Source: an uncultured Clostridia bacterium (GTDB taxonomy: Bacteria > Bacillota > Clostridia > Oscillospirales > Ruminococcaceae). Taken from it: a DNA stretch of 44,667 nucleotides. Every line of letters begins with the position of its first letter. The stretch's first letter is position 1. Below are positions 16,095 through 23,641 of the stretch, in pieces. Made by a program: the position numbers and the translations under genes. The stretch is taken from assembly GCA_944387915.1 (NCBI GenBank), contig CALXGT010000012.1:1-44667 (forward strand), read 5' to 3'. The notes under the pieces were generated by a model. It searched no databases. It was not told the DNA's origin and saw only the letters and a list, made by a program, of their open reading frames with translations.

Positions 16095-16592
16095 TTACAG
16101 AATTTTACAAATTTCGGCGCTTTCTTTTCTCGGGCGCGCTTCCGGCGCTTCATCCGCATATCCCATAGTCACAAGCAGAGGCACCTTCCATTCCTCGGAC
16201 ACCCCCAACGCCTTGGCCACCGCTTTCTGATCATGGCTTCCGATCATACAGGTCCCAAGCCCCAAATCGGTAGCCTCCAACACCGCGAAAGACATAGCGA
16301 TCGCGCCGTCTACCGAAGACACGTCATGGCCGCAATTCATCAGCCGGTCGCCGATGCAGCAAACCGCCAAAACTACCGGCGCTTCCGCTACAAAGGGACT
16401 GGCGCCGCCTTCGCACATAGCCTTTTTCACCTTCTCATCCGTCACGGCGTAAAACATCCATTCCTGGCGGTTTCTCGCCGAGGGAGAAAGCCGCGCGGCT
16501 TCCAGTACCGCGGCGATCTTCTCCGGCTCCACCGGAACGTCCTTATACTTGCGAATGGATCTTCTCGCTTTAATTGCTTCCAATACGTTCAT
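16095..16592 (-). CDS. Nitroreductase family protein (FMN-dependent)
   Basis: A 165-residue cytosolic flavoprotein of the nitroreductase fold. The FMN phosphate-binding segment RRSIRKYKD is near residue 10, PSARNRQEW near 40, and the C-terminal part carries LGTCMIGS and LVTMGYADEAP. Such enzymes reduce nitro groups, quinones or flavins with NAD(P)H; the actual substrate is unknown. I chose ATG 16592 after AAAGGAGGAG. A start at 16706 would add 38 residues containing the promoter region. Confidence 0.88.
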   Translation of the reverse strand: MNVLEAIKARRSIRKYKDVPVEPEKIAAVLEAARLSPSARNRQEWMFYAVTDEKVKKAMCEGGASPFVAEAPVVLAVCCIGDRLMNCGHDVSSVDGAIAMSFAVLEATDLGLGTCMIGSHDQKAVAKALGVSEEWKVPLLVTMGYADEAPEARPRKESAEICKIL

Positions 16593-16622
16593 AGGGACTC
16601 CTCCTTTGTTATTCTTATCTTT

Positions 16623-16651
16623 AGTATACCGAAAAATTGAAAAACTGTAAA
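16623..16651 (-). promoter_or_regulatory. Promoter of the nitroreductase
   Basis: TTTACA (16646-16651), 17 bp and TATACT (16623-16628) preceded by GG on the minus strand. Confidence 0.65.
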
Positions 16652-16779
16652 GGGGGCTTTCCTTTTCAAAATTTTTCACTTCATATCGTCTTTCAAGGAA
16701 ATACAATTATTTTCGATAAATAAACAGTATTTCACAATTTAGAAAGAAAAAAACCATAAAAGCTTTTACAATTCACCTA

Positions 16780-16808
16780 TTGAGTAAGGGACGCGGTTTG
16801 GATATAAT
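16780..16808 (+). promoter_or_regulatory. Promoter of glyA
   Basis: TTGAGT (16780-16785), 17 bp and perfect TATAAT (16803-16808), 32 nt before the start codon. This leader is too short for a riboswitch. Confidence 0.75.
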
Positions 16809-16840
16809 GAAAGTAGTGTCAAAATGGAAGGAGAAAAAGC

Positions 16841-18091
16841 ATGTACGAAAACTTTTGGAATGCTGCGGATTTTTTAAAGGATGCCGATCCGGAGATCGCC
16901 GACGCCTTAAATCTGGAGCTGCAACGACAAAAGCGAAACATCGAATTGATTGCCAGCGAAAATATCGTTTCTCCCGCGGTTATGGCGGCGATGGGAACGG
17001 TTTTGACTAATAAATACGCCGAAGGATACCCGGGAAAGCGGTACTACGGCGGCTGCCAGTGTGTTGACATAGCGGAAAACTTAGCGAGAGACCGGGCGAA
17101 AAAGCTCTTTGGCGCGGAATACGCCAATGTCCAGCCTCATTCCGGCGCCCAGGCGAATATGGCGGTATACTTTGCGTTAGCAAAACCCGGCGACACCATC
17201 ATGGGGATGGACTTAGACCATGGCGGACATCTTTCCCATGGTTCTCCCGCCAATATGTCCGGCGCTTATTTCCATGTTGTCTCCTACGGCACCGACGACA
17301 ACGGCTATATCGACTACGACGAGGTTAGAAAGATCGCCTTGGAAAATAAGCCCAAGATCATCGTCGCCGGCGCTTCCGCCTACCCGAGAGCCATTGATTT
17401 TAAGAAATTCAGAGAGATCGCCGACGAGTGCGGCGCTTACCTGATGGTGGATATGGCGCATATTGCCGGTTTGGTCGCGGCGGGAGAGCATGAGTCCCCT
17501 GTCCCCTACGCCGATATCGTAACCACCACCACCCATAAGACCTTAAGAGGCCCCAGAGGCGGCTTGATCCTCTGTAAGGAAAAATACGGAAAGATGATTG
17601 ACAAAGCCATCTTCCCGGGCACCCAGGGCGGCCCTTTGATGCATGTCATCGCGGCGAAAGCAGTTTGCTTCGGCGAGGCGTTAAAGCCCGAATTTAAAGC
17701 TTATCAGCACCAGATCGTCTTAAACGCCAGAGCGCTGGCGAAGGCGCTGATGGAAAAAGGCTTCAACCTGGTTTCCGGCGGCACCGATAACCACCTGATG
17801 CTGGTGGATCTCCAGCCCTTCGGTCTCACCGGAAAGGTGTACGAAAAACAGCTGGACGAAGTCTATATCACCGTCAACAAAAACGCCATCCCCAACGATC
17901 CTCAAAGCCATTTCGTCACCAGCGGCGTTCGGGTAGGTACTCCCGCCGTCACCACCAGAGGCTTCAAAGAGCCCGAAATGGAGAAGATCGCCGACTTTAT
18001 GGCGCGGATCGCCAAGGATTTCGAGGGCGAAAAGGAAGCGGTCAAGGAAGAAGTTTCCGCGCTCTGCAAGAAGTTCCCTCTTTACGAATAA
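16841..18091 (+). CDS. glyA: Serine hydroxymethyltransferase
   Basis: A 416-residue PLP enzyme that interconverts serine and glycine while loading tetrahydrofolate with a one-carbon unit in the cytosol. Length and all landmarks fit bacterial [14 protein letters not shown] and [15 protein letters not shown] near the N-terminus, [18 protein letters not shown], and the PLP-lysine motif [14 protein letters not shown], with HK carrying the Schiff-base lysine. The C-terminus has [17 protein letters not shown] 16841 follows AAGGAG. It appears monocistronic, with its own promoter and a terminator. Confidence 0.97.
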   Translation: MYENFWNAADFLKDADPEIADALNLELQRQKRNIELIASENIVSPAVMAAMGTVLTNKYAEGYPGKRYYGGCQCVDIAENLARDRAKKLFGAEYANVQPHSGAQANMAVYFALAKPGDTIMGMDLDHGGHLSHGSPANMSGAYFHVVSYGTDDNGYIDYDEVRKIALENKPKIIVAGASAYPRAIDFKKFREIADECGAYLMVDMAHIAGLVAAGEHESPVPYADIVTTTTHKTLRGPRGGLILCKEKYGKMIDKAIFPGTQGGPLMHVIAAKAVCFGEALKPEFKAYQHQIVLNARALAKALMEKGFNLVSGGTDNHLMLVDLQPFGLTGKVYEKQLDEVYITVNKNAIPNDPQSHFVTSGVRVGTPAVTTRGFKEPEMEKIADFMARIAKDFEGEKEAVKEEVSALCKKFPLYE

Positions 18092-18099
18092 ATTTCAAG

Positions 18100-18128
18100 C
18101 GTCCGCCGGTTTTCCGGCGGCGTTTTTT
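18100..18128 (+). terminator. Terminator of glyA
   Basis: A GC-rich stem (18103-18109 with 18114-18120, extended by two pairs past a bulge), loop of four T, then TTTTTT. Confidence 0.85.
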
Positions 18129-18145
18129 ATCAGGAGGTTTTACTT

Positions 18146-18616
18146 ATGAATATTCGAAGAGCCAAAGCAACGGACAAGGACGGCATCAACCGCCTTTTGA
18201 AACAGGTCTTGACCGTGCATCATAACGGCCGCCCCGACCTGTTCAAAGGGAACGCGAAAAAGTATAATGATGAACAGCTTTTGGCCATCATCGCCGACGA
18301 CAGCTGTCCTATTTTTGTCGCCGCCGACCAGAACGAAAACATTTTGGGTTACGCGTTTTGTGTCTTTCAGCAGCACATTGACGACAACATTCTCACCGAT
18401 ATCAAAACCCTTTACATCGACGACCTTTGCGTGGACGAAACGGTGCGGGGAAAACATATCGGCTCTTCCCTCTACCACCATGTACTGGATTTCGCCAAAG
18501 GGGCGGGCTGTTACAACGTCACCCTAAACGTTTGGAGCTTAAACGAATCCGCCCAGAAATTTTACGAGGCGATGGGATTAAAGCCCCAAAAGATCGGTAT
18601 GGAAACCATTTTATAA
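18146..18616 (+). CDS. GNAT family N-acetyltransferase
   Basis: A 156-residue cytosolic acetyltransferase. The acetyl-CoA pyrophosphate loop RGKHIGSSL follows the DDLCVDETV strand near residue 95, and the C-terminal NVTLNVWSLNESAQKFYEAMGL is the usual beta5/alpha4 signature. The acceptor substrate is not predictable. AGGAGG lies 8 nt before ATG 18146. I see no good promoter after the glyA terminator, so it may depend on read-through from glyA. Confidence 0.88.
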   Translation: MNIRRAKATDKDGINRLLKQVLTVHHNGRPDLFKGNAKKYNDEQLLAIIADDSCPIFVAADQNENILGYAFCVFQQHIDDNILTDIKTLYIDDLCVDETVRGKHIGSSLYHHVLDFAKGAGCYNVTLNVWSLNESAQKFYEAMGLKPQKIGMETIL

Positions 18617-18642
18617 CCGAAAATACTTGGGATTCCAGCAAA

Positions 18643-18673
18643 AAACACCCTCGAATGATCGAGGGTGTTTTTC
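18643..18673. terminator. Bidirectional terminator
   Basis: A perfect 12-bp stem (18643-18654 with 18659-18670), loop ATGA, A-run left and T-run right. It separates the convergent acetyltransferase and lipoprotein genes. Confidence 0.9.
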
Positions 18674-20419
18674 TTATTTGTTCAAGGGGTTTTCGACGAC
18701 AACCACGGTGTCGCTGTCACAGCAAAGGTACCCGTTTCCGTTGTCATCTACGCCAAAGAGGGTATAGCTTTCTCCCGACTGGCTGAAAAGAGTCACTCCC
18801 ATATCCGTCCATTCTTTGGTTTCAAAGTCAAACAGCAGAAGCGTCTCCCCGTCTTCGTAGTTATCATAATCGAAGTGGTGAAAGAGAAGATACCGGTCGT
18901 TTTTCACAAAGCTGTCGTAGCTGATCATTTCCTCATACCCGGAAAACTCCTCGGCGTACCGAACCGAACCGTCTTCCAGCGAAACAAAGGCGCCTTGTTT
19001 CCCGTCTTCAAAGGTGTAAAAAGGAAGATAAAATCCGTCGTTTACGACGATACAGGATGTGGCGTAAGTGCTGTAGGCGTCGTAAGTGATCCCTTTGTTT
19101 TCGGCGATATCGTAGAGCATAAACCCTTCTACCCACTCGTAACCGATCTTTTTACAAAGGAACTTATTTCCATCACCCAAAAAGGCGACTGCCCGCCAGC
19201 CCGTATTATTCACCTCATCCTCGGGGTCGGTGTAACTTTCCGTACCGGGAATCAAAACGGACTCTCCGGTGCTCTCGTTATGCACCGTGATCCCCTGATC
19301 GTCAATGGTGACCCATTGATCCGGATCGCTGCAAAAAACGCCGTTTTCCGGTATATCCAGTGTTCGGATCACCTTGTGCTCCGAATCCATAACCGCGCCG
19401 TCTCCGTAAAAATACAGCTTTCCTTCGGAATAAAACGGCTGGAACGAGGAAAAGCTTCCTTCCCAGACCACCTCTCTGGTCTTATAATTGATTTGTTTTA
19501 CCGACGTCATATCCTGAGGCGAGTAGATATAAACAGTGTCATCCGGCCCCACAAAGGTATTCCAGCCCTGTACGCCTTCCACGGGGTAGGTCTTCGCGCC
19601 GTTTAAATCGCTTTCCAACTTTCTCGCTTCCATCTCTTTTAGGACATAGCCCTCGTCTGTCTTTTCATACAGGTAATACTCCTCGGTGGGATAGCTTTCC
19701 CCGTACAGACAGCAGGCTAACCGGCTTCCGTCGGCGTAGTCTCTGACCCAATTCAGACGGAAATCGGGTTGATACTGTCCCTGGACCTCGTAGATATCGT
19801 CGCCGTAGGTGGGATAATTGCCCACACTTCCCGACGAAACGCCCCGCTTGCTCTCCTCGTCGTACCAGTAATAACAGCTGCTGTAGCTTCCCGGCGCCAC
19901 TTCATTCACCGTACTGGTGACCTCGGCGCCGTTTTGGGTAAAGTCGATGCTCTCGCCAAAATAGCGGATACATTCCTTCTCCAGTACCTCTATGGGGATG
20001 CTGTAATTTCCCGCAGGAGTCTCAGAAGGAAATTGGAAGGAGTCGGTCTCGCCCCGGCTGTAAAGCTGGAAAAAGAGATAATCCACTACGCGAATCGGAT
20101 TTAAGTCTTCAATCGTCACCGGTACTTTATATAAAACGTCCCCGTCCTTTTCCAAGCCCGCTACCAACGTAAAGGTGGCGGGAAGGAGATATTCCTTCCA
20201 AAAGCTCTCCGCCTCAGCGTCGCTTACCGTCTCATACTCCGAAATCTCGAGAAACTCCTCGATGGTTGTTGCCGTAATCGGCGCGGAATCGGAGGAAGAA
20301 ATGGAACTGTCGCTGCTCTCTTCTCCCTCGGGAGCTGTTTCATTTTGGCAGGAAATCAACGACAAAGCGATACCCATCGCCAAAAGCAAACTCAATCCCC
20401 GCGTTTTCCATGATTTCAT
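18674..20419 (-). CDS. Large lipoprotein of unknown function, probable beta-propeller part
   Basis: A 581-residue protein with a signal peptide and LISC lipobox (Cys24), then a Ser-rich acidic linker to about residue 47. The C-terminal two thirds show repeated beta-strand patterns (PDDTVYIYSPQD, GKLYFYGDGAVMDSE, DDNGNGYLCCDSD) that suggest propeller-like blades reading out stored values. This is inference from pattern only. No family recognised. It is the second gene of an operon, 15 nt after the hydrolase at 20435, with a GAGGGGG ribosome site. Confidence 0.7.
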   Translation of the reverse strand: MKSWKTRGLSLLLAMGIALSLISCQNETAPEGEESSDSSISSSDSAPITATTIEEFLEISEYETVSDAEAESFWKEYLLPATFTLVAGLEKDGDVLYKVPVTIEDLNPIRVVDYLFFQLYSRGETDSFQFPSETPAGNYSIPIEVLEKECIRYFGESIDFTQNGAEVTSTVNEVAPGSYSSCYYWYDEESKRGVSSGSVGNYPTYGDDIYEVQGQYQPDFRLNWVRDYADGSRLACCLYGESYPTEEYYLYEKTDEGYVLKEMEARKLESDLNGAKTYPVEGVQGWNTFVGPDDTVYIYSPQDMTSVKQINYKTREVVWEGSFSSFQPFYSEGKLYFYGDGAVMDSEHKVIRTLDIPENGVFCSDPDQWVTIDDQGITVHNESTGESVLIPGTESYTDPEDEVNNTGWRAVAFLGDGNKFLCKKIGYEWVEGFMLYDIAENKGITYDAYSTYATSCIVVNDGFYLPFYTFEDGKQGAFVSLEDGSVRYAEEFSGYEEMISYDSFVKNDRYLLFHHFDYDNYEDGETLLLFDFETKEWTDMGVTLFSQSGESYTLFGVDDNGNGYLCCDSDTVVVVENPLNK

Positions 20420-20434
20420 ACTAAAATCCCCCTC

Positions 20435-21370
20435 TTATTCTTCCAGTTTTCCCATCATCCACCGATATAAATCGGAAAAAATTTCTTCCTTTTCCGGCTC
20501 GTTGAAAATCTCGTGGCGGCAGTCGGGATACATCCGCAAAGAAAGGTCGGTTACCTTGGCGTCGATCAGCCGGGAAGCCACCTTTCTGACCCCTTTGCCG
20601 TAATCGCCCACCGGATCCTCCTCCCCTGCCATCAAAAGCATCGGAAGATCCTTAGGGCAATTTTCCGCCCATTCCTTATCCGATACCTCGTCAAGCACCG
20701 TAAACAGATCCCGGAAGCCCGCGGCGGTAAAAACAAAAGTACACCGCTCGTCGGCAATATACCGATCCACCACAAAAATATCTTTACAAAGCCAGTCGTA
20801 ATCCGTCCGTCTTTCGGTGCGGTCGTTATAAGTCTGGAATGCCAGGCGGTTGAGCCGGTTGCTCCGGTAGTGACCGCCATGTTTTTTCGCCGCCCGATCG
20901 GCAAGCCGAATCGCCGTTTTCAGCAAGGGATTTCCCCCCGACGTTCCCACAATGATCGCGCCTTGCAGTTCCTCCCCGTACCGGGTCAAATACGCCCGCG
21001 CCAAAAAGGAACCCATGCTGTGTCCTACCAAAAAAAGAGGTAAGGAAGGAAATTCCTGTTTTACCAAAGTGGTCATTTTATGAAGGTCGCTTATTAGATA
21101 CCTAACGCCGTCCTCTTCGGCGAAAAATCCGTATTCCTCCGCTGAAGGCGCCGTAGCGCCATGGCCCAAATGGTCGTTTCCGCAAAGGACAAACCCCCGC
21201 TCGCAAAGATACTCCGCAAGAGGCTCATACCGTTCGATATACTCGCACATCCCATGGGAAATCTGGACGATGCCCAAAGGTTCTTGGTCTGTAGGCTCAT
21301 AAATATAATAAGCGATCTGGCTTTCCCCGTCGCTCCCGGTAAAAAAATCCATCGCTTTTTTCATTCCCAT
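20435..21370 (-). CDS. Alpha/beta hydrolase, monoacylglycerol lipase-like (serine aminopeptidase S33 type)
   Basis: A 311-residue cytosolic hydrolase. The fold starts with GIVQISHGMCEY (oxyanion His-Gly) and NDHLGHGAT. The nucleophile elbow is VGHSMGS with Ser118, the acidic residue probably lies in GEEDPVG, and the His is His286 in CRHEIF. This is the Hydrolase_4 family of monoacylglycerol lipases and lysophospholipases. A lipid ester substrate is likely but unproven. Two in-frame ATGs (21370 and 21364) follow a G-rich ribosome site; either may be used. It is the first gene of a two-gene operon with a lipoprotein. Confidence 0.85.
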   Translation of the reverse strand: MGMKKAMDFFTGSDGESQIAYYIYEPTDQEPLGIVQISHGMCEYIERYEPLAEYLCERGFVLCGNDHLGHGATAPSAEEYGFFAEEDGVRYLISDLHKMTTLVKQEFPSLPLFLVGHSMGSFLARAYLTRYGEELQGAIIVGTSGGNPLLKTAIRLADRAAKKHGGHYRSNRLNRLAFQTYNDRTERRTDYDWLCKDIFVVDRYIADERCTFVFTAAGFRDLFTVLDEVSDKEWAENCPKDLPMLLMAGEEDPVGDYGKGVRKVASRLIDAKVTDLSLRMYPDCRHEIFNEPEKEEIFSDLYRWMMGKLEE

Positions 21371-21596
21371 GCTCCCGCCCCCTTTTTCATCTGCTTAACA
21401 TAAAAATTTTTCTAAAATATTCTTTCTCTATCAAAAACAATTGTATCTTTTTCGATAAGGAAAAGCAATAACAAAATGGAAACAATTTGGTATCACTTTC
21501 TTTTGTTTCGTTGGAAAAAATTTTTGTGTAAAAAAGCTGTATTTCTTTCCCGGCGAAAAATTTTGTCTTTTCCTTTATGAAATAACCTTCCATTTC

Positions 21597-21625
21597 TTGA
21601 CAATTTTCCCCTTTTTTCGTATCAT
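21597..21625 (+). promoter_or_regulatory. Promoter of the secreted phosphodiesterase
   Basis: Perfect TTGACA (21597-21602), 17 bp and TATCAT (21620-21625). Confidence 0.7.
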
Positions 21626-21646
21626 GAATAGGAAGGAGGAAGGAAT

Positions 21647-22432
21647 ATGAAAAGATACGGTAGACTGTTTCAAGTCCTTTGGGCAACGGTTCTTTGCTGC
21701 GCCGTCCTTTTTTCCTTTGGCTTTACCGGAAAGGAAGATTCTTTCCAAATCGTAAGCTGGAACATAAAAAGCGGAAACGATATGCTGTACCGGCAGGAGC
21801 GCTTTTTCAACAATAAGGATTTTGATATCGCTTTTTTACAGGAAGTAGCGGAAAATACATTGCGAACCCGCTATAAAAGCTGTCTCGACGCCTTTGCCGG
21901 GAACCGATACGAAAAAGCCTTTACCGAAACCGTAAAGATGGATGTGGGAAGCTATGGCACCGGAATGTTAAGCCGGTATCCCATTCAAAGCGTTACCACC
22001 TATCCCCTTCCGGGAGCATACGGCGCGGAAGATCGGGTTATGACTCGGATTACCGTTTTGATTGACGGAAAAGAAGTAGCTCTTTATAACGTCCATCTCT
22101 CTTATGAAAGCGACGTTCTTCGAAAAGAGCAAATAGCTTACGCGGCGGAAATTTTTCGTTCGGACCCCGTTAGCTATAAAATTTTAGCGGGGGACTTTAA
22201 CGTCAAATCCTTTGAGGAATATGCGCCGTTTTCCGATTTTTTAATGGTCAATACCGAAGAAACCCCCTTTGAAACCTATCGAAAAGAGGACTGGCAAAGC
22301 CGTTTCCTTGACAACGTTATCTACACCGATACGTTGCTGGCGGTAAAAACCGAGATGATAGAAAGCGATTTGTCCGACCATAATCCCCTTTGTGTTACCT
22401 TTGTTTTTGCGCCGCAGGAAACGGATTTTTAA
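21647..22432 (+). CDS. Secreted endonuclease/exonuclease/phosphatase family protein
   Basis: A 261-residue protein with a probable N-terminal signal peptide or anchor (about 7-28) ahead of an EEP-fold domain. Metal and catalytic motifs are all visible in order: SWNIKSG, FLQEV (Glu ligand), GTGMLSRYP, NVHLS, LAGDFNVK and the final SDHNPL with the catalytic His. The family cleaves phosphodiester or phosphomonoester bonds in DNA, sphingolipids or inositol phosphates. Export suggests an extracellular substrate such as host DNA or phospholipid headgroups. GGAAGGAGG precedes the ATG. No terminator is seen before the secG promoter. Confidence 0.85.
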   Translation: MKRYGRLFQVLWATVLCCAVLFSFGFTGKEDSFQIVSWNIKSGNDMLYRQERFFNNKDFDIAFLQEVAENTLRTRYKSCLDAFAGNRYEKAFTETVKMDVGSYGTGMLSRYPIQSVTTYPLPGAYGAEDRVMTRITVLIDGKEVALYNVHLSYESDVLRKEQIAYAAEIFRSDPVSYKILAGDFNVKSFEEYAPFSDFLMVNTEETPFETYRKEDWQSRFLDNVIYTDTLLAVKTEMIESDLSDHNPLCVTFVFAPQETDF

Positions 22433-22441
22433 AGAAAAGAC

Positions 22442-22470
22442 TTGCTTTTTATAATGGGTTGTGGTACAAT
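22442..22470 (+). promoter_or_regulatory. Promoter of secG
   Basis: TTGCTT (22442-22447), 17 bp and TACAAT (22465-22470) preceded by TGG. Confidence 0.7.
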
Positions 22471-22526
22471 ACAAAGACGGTATATTGATAAAAACGCCAG
22501 AAAGTAACAATTCGGAGGTTTTGATA

Positions 22527-22775
22527 ATGGGTCCTTTTGAGATTATTAGCGGCGCGGTACTGCTGGTTGCCTGCATCGCCATTATTATTGTCGTTATGCT
22601 TCAAGAATCGAAGCAGCAAGGTTTAGGCTCGGTGTATGGAGATACCGAATCGTATTACGGAAAGAACAGCGGCCGGACGTTGGATGCGATTTTGAGCCGG
22701 ATTACCAAAGTCGCTATGGTCATTTTCTTCGTACTGACCTTAACGGTTACCATTCTTTCGGTGTATTTGAAATAA
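22527..22775 (+). CDS. secG: Preprotein translocase subunit SecG
   Basis: An 82-residue inner-membrane protein with two membrane segments (about 4-25 and 57-79). Between them lies the conserved cytosolic SecG loop LQESKQQGLGSVYGD. SecG is the small accessory subunit of the SecYEG channel. The start is ATG 22527 after GGAGG (22514-22518); an in-frame start at 22461 falls within the promoter and is rejected. It stands alone here, with its own promoter and terminator. Confidence 0.93.
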   Translation: MGPFEIISGAVLLVACIAIIIVVMLQESKQQGLGSVYGDTESYYGKNSGRTLDAILSRITKVAMVIFFVLTLTVTILSVYLK

Positions 22776-22783
22776 CGAAGGCG

Positions 22784-22816
22784 AAAAGGGCTGTCCTAAA
22801 GGACGGCCCTTTTTTA
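22784..22816 (+). terminator. Terminator of secG
   Basis: A 13-bp stem (22784-22796 with 22801-22813), loop TAAA, ending in a T-run. Confidence 0.9.
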
Positions 22817-22857
22817 TTTTACCAAATCGCGATGTTTTAACGGTATCAGGAGGATTT

Positions 22858-23571
22858 ATGGACATTAACCGCGCAAAGCAAATTTTTTCGGGAGAAATTC
22901 CCTTTTCATCAAAGGGCGGTATTGGAACTCTCGCGGAAAAGCGAATCCATGCCGCGCTCAAGGTATATTACGCCCCCGACCCTGCTGACCGGGAAGTGGC
23001 CATCGGCAGCTACATCGCCGACGCGGTTACCGAAGAAGGGATCTTTGAGATTCAATCCCGGGATTTCTACCGCATCGAAAAGAAGCTTTCCGATTTCCTC
23101 TCGGTGGCAAAGGTGACGGTAGTGTATCCGGTAATAGCAAAAAAGCAAATTTGCTCTTTTTTCCCCGATACGGGAGAGATGACCACCCGCTTTTCTCCCA
23201 AAAAAGGAACGGTGTACTCTCTATTTGACGAGCTTGTGGGGATTAAGCCCCTTCTTTCCTCAAACCGGCTTTCCTTTCGCGTTTTTTTACTCACTGCGAA
23301 AGAACTTCGAACGATGCGGGGAAAGAAGGTCATGCGAAAAGAGCTGTTCCCACTGGAACCCGTGGAGGAAACTGTTTTTTCCCACCTTTCGGATTATCGA
23401 CGGATGATCCCTTCTTCGCTGCCGCCTCTTTTTACCTCCAAGGATCTTGCAAAAACCCTTCACATCCCCCTGAATACGGCGCGAAGCACTTTAAACGTAT
23501 TAAAGCACCTGCAAATCATAGAAAACGCGGGGAAAAGCGGGCGCAGTACTCTCTGTCGTTTATTGCCGTAA
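22858..23571 (+). CDS. PD-(D/E)XK-like fold protein with C-terminal winged helix, unknown function
   Basis: A 237-residue cytosolic protein. Residues about 22-100 show a restriction-endonuclease-like core: a helix with Glu27 and His31 (LAEKRIHAAL), then REVAIGSYIADAV with Asp55, then FEIQSRDF with Glu64 and Gln66 where nucleases have ExK, followed by a helix and the strand VAKVTVVYPV. This matches the spacing of a PD-(D/E)XK site with Lys replaced by Gln, a substitution known in some active members. Residues about 192-237 are a winged helix (TSKDLAKTLHIPLNTARSTLNVL). Similar proteins of unknown role occur in other Firmicutes as I recall them. RBS AGGAGG is at 22848-22853. Confidence 0.65.
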   Translation: MDINRAKQIFSGEIPFSSKGGIGTLAEKRIHAALKVYYAPDPADREVAIGSYIADAVTEEGIFEIQSRDFYRIEKKLSDFLSVAKVTVVYPVIAKKQICSFFPDTGEMTTRFSPKKGTVYSLFDELVGIKPLLSSNRLSFRVFLLTAKELRTMRGKKVMRKELFPLEPVEETVFSHLSDYRRMIPSSLPPLFTSKDLAKTLHIPLNTARSTLNVLKHLQIIENAGKSGRSTLCRLLP

Positions 23572-23575
23572 ACAT

Positions 23576-23611
23576 GGGAGAAGGCCCCCTACATTCGTAG
23601 GAGACCCTCCC
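23576..23611. terminator. Imperfect hairpin between convergent genes
   Basis: A long interrupted stem (23576-23592 with 23597-23611), loop ATTC, lacking a proper T-run on either side. It is probably a weak terminator or a transcript-end stabiliser. Confidence 0.45.
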
Positions 23612-23641
23612 AAAACAAGGAAGCAAGTGATCGTTCAATCG

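Noticed and set aside
16707..16840. Possible riboswitch upstream of glyA
   Set aside because: The promoter lies only 32 nt from the start codon and no conserved aptamer pattern is seen.
18665..19606. 313-codon plus-strand frame
   Set aside because: It is fully antisense to the 581-residue lipoprotein, begins inside a terminator hairpin, and its product has no recognisable pattern.
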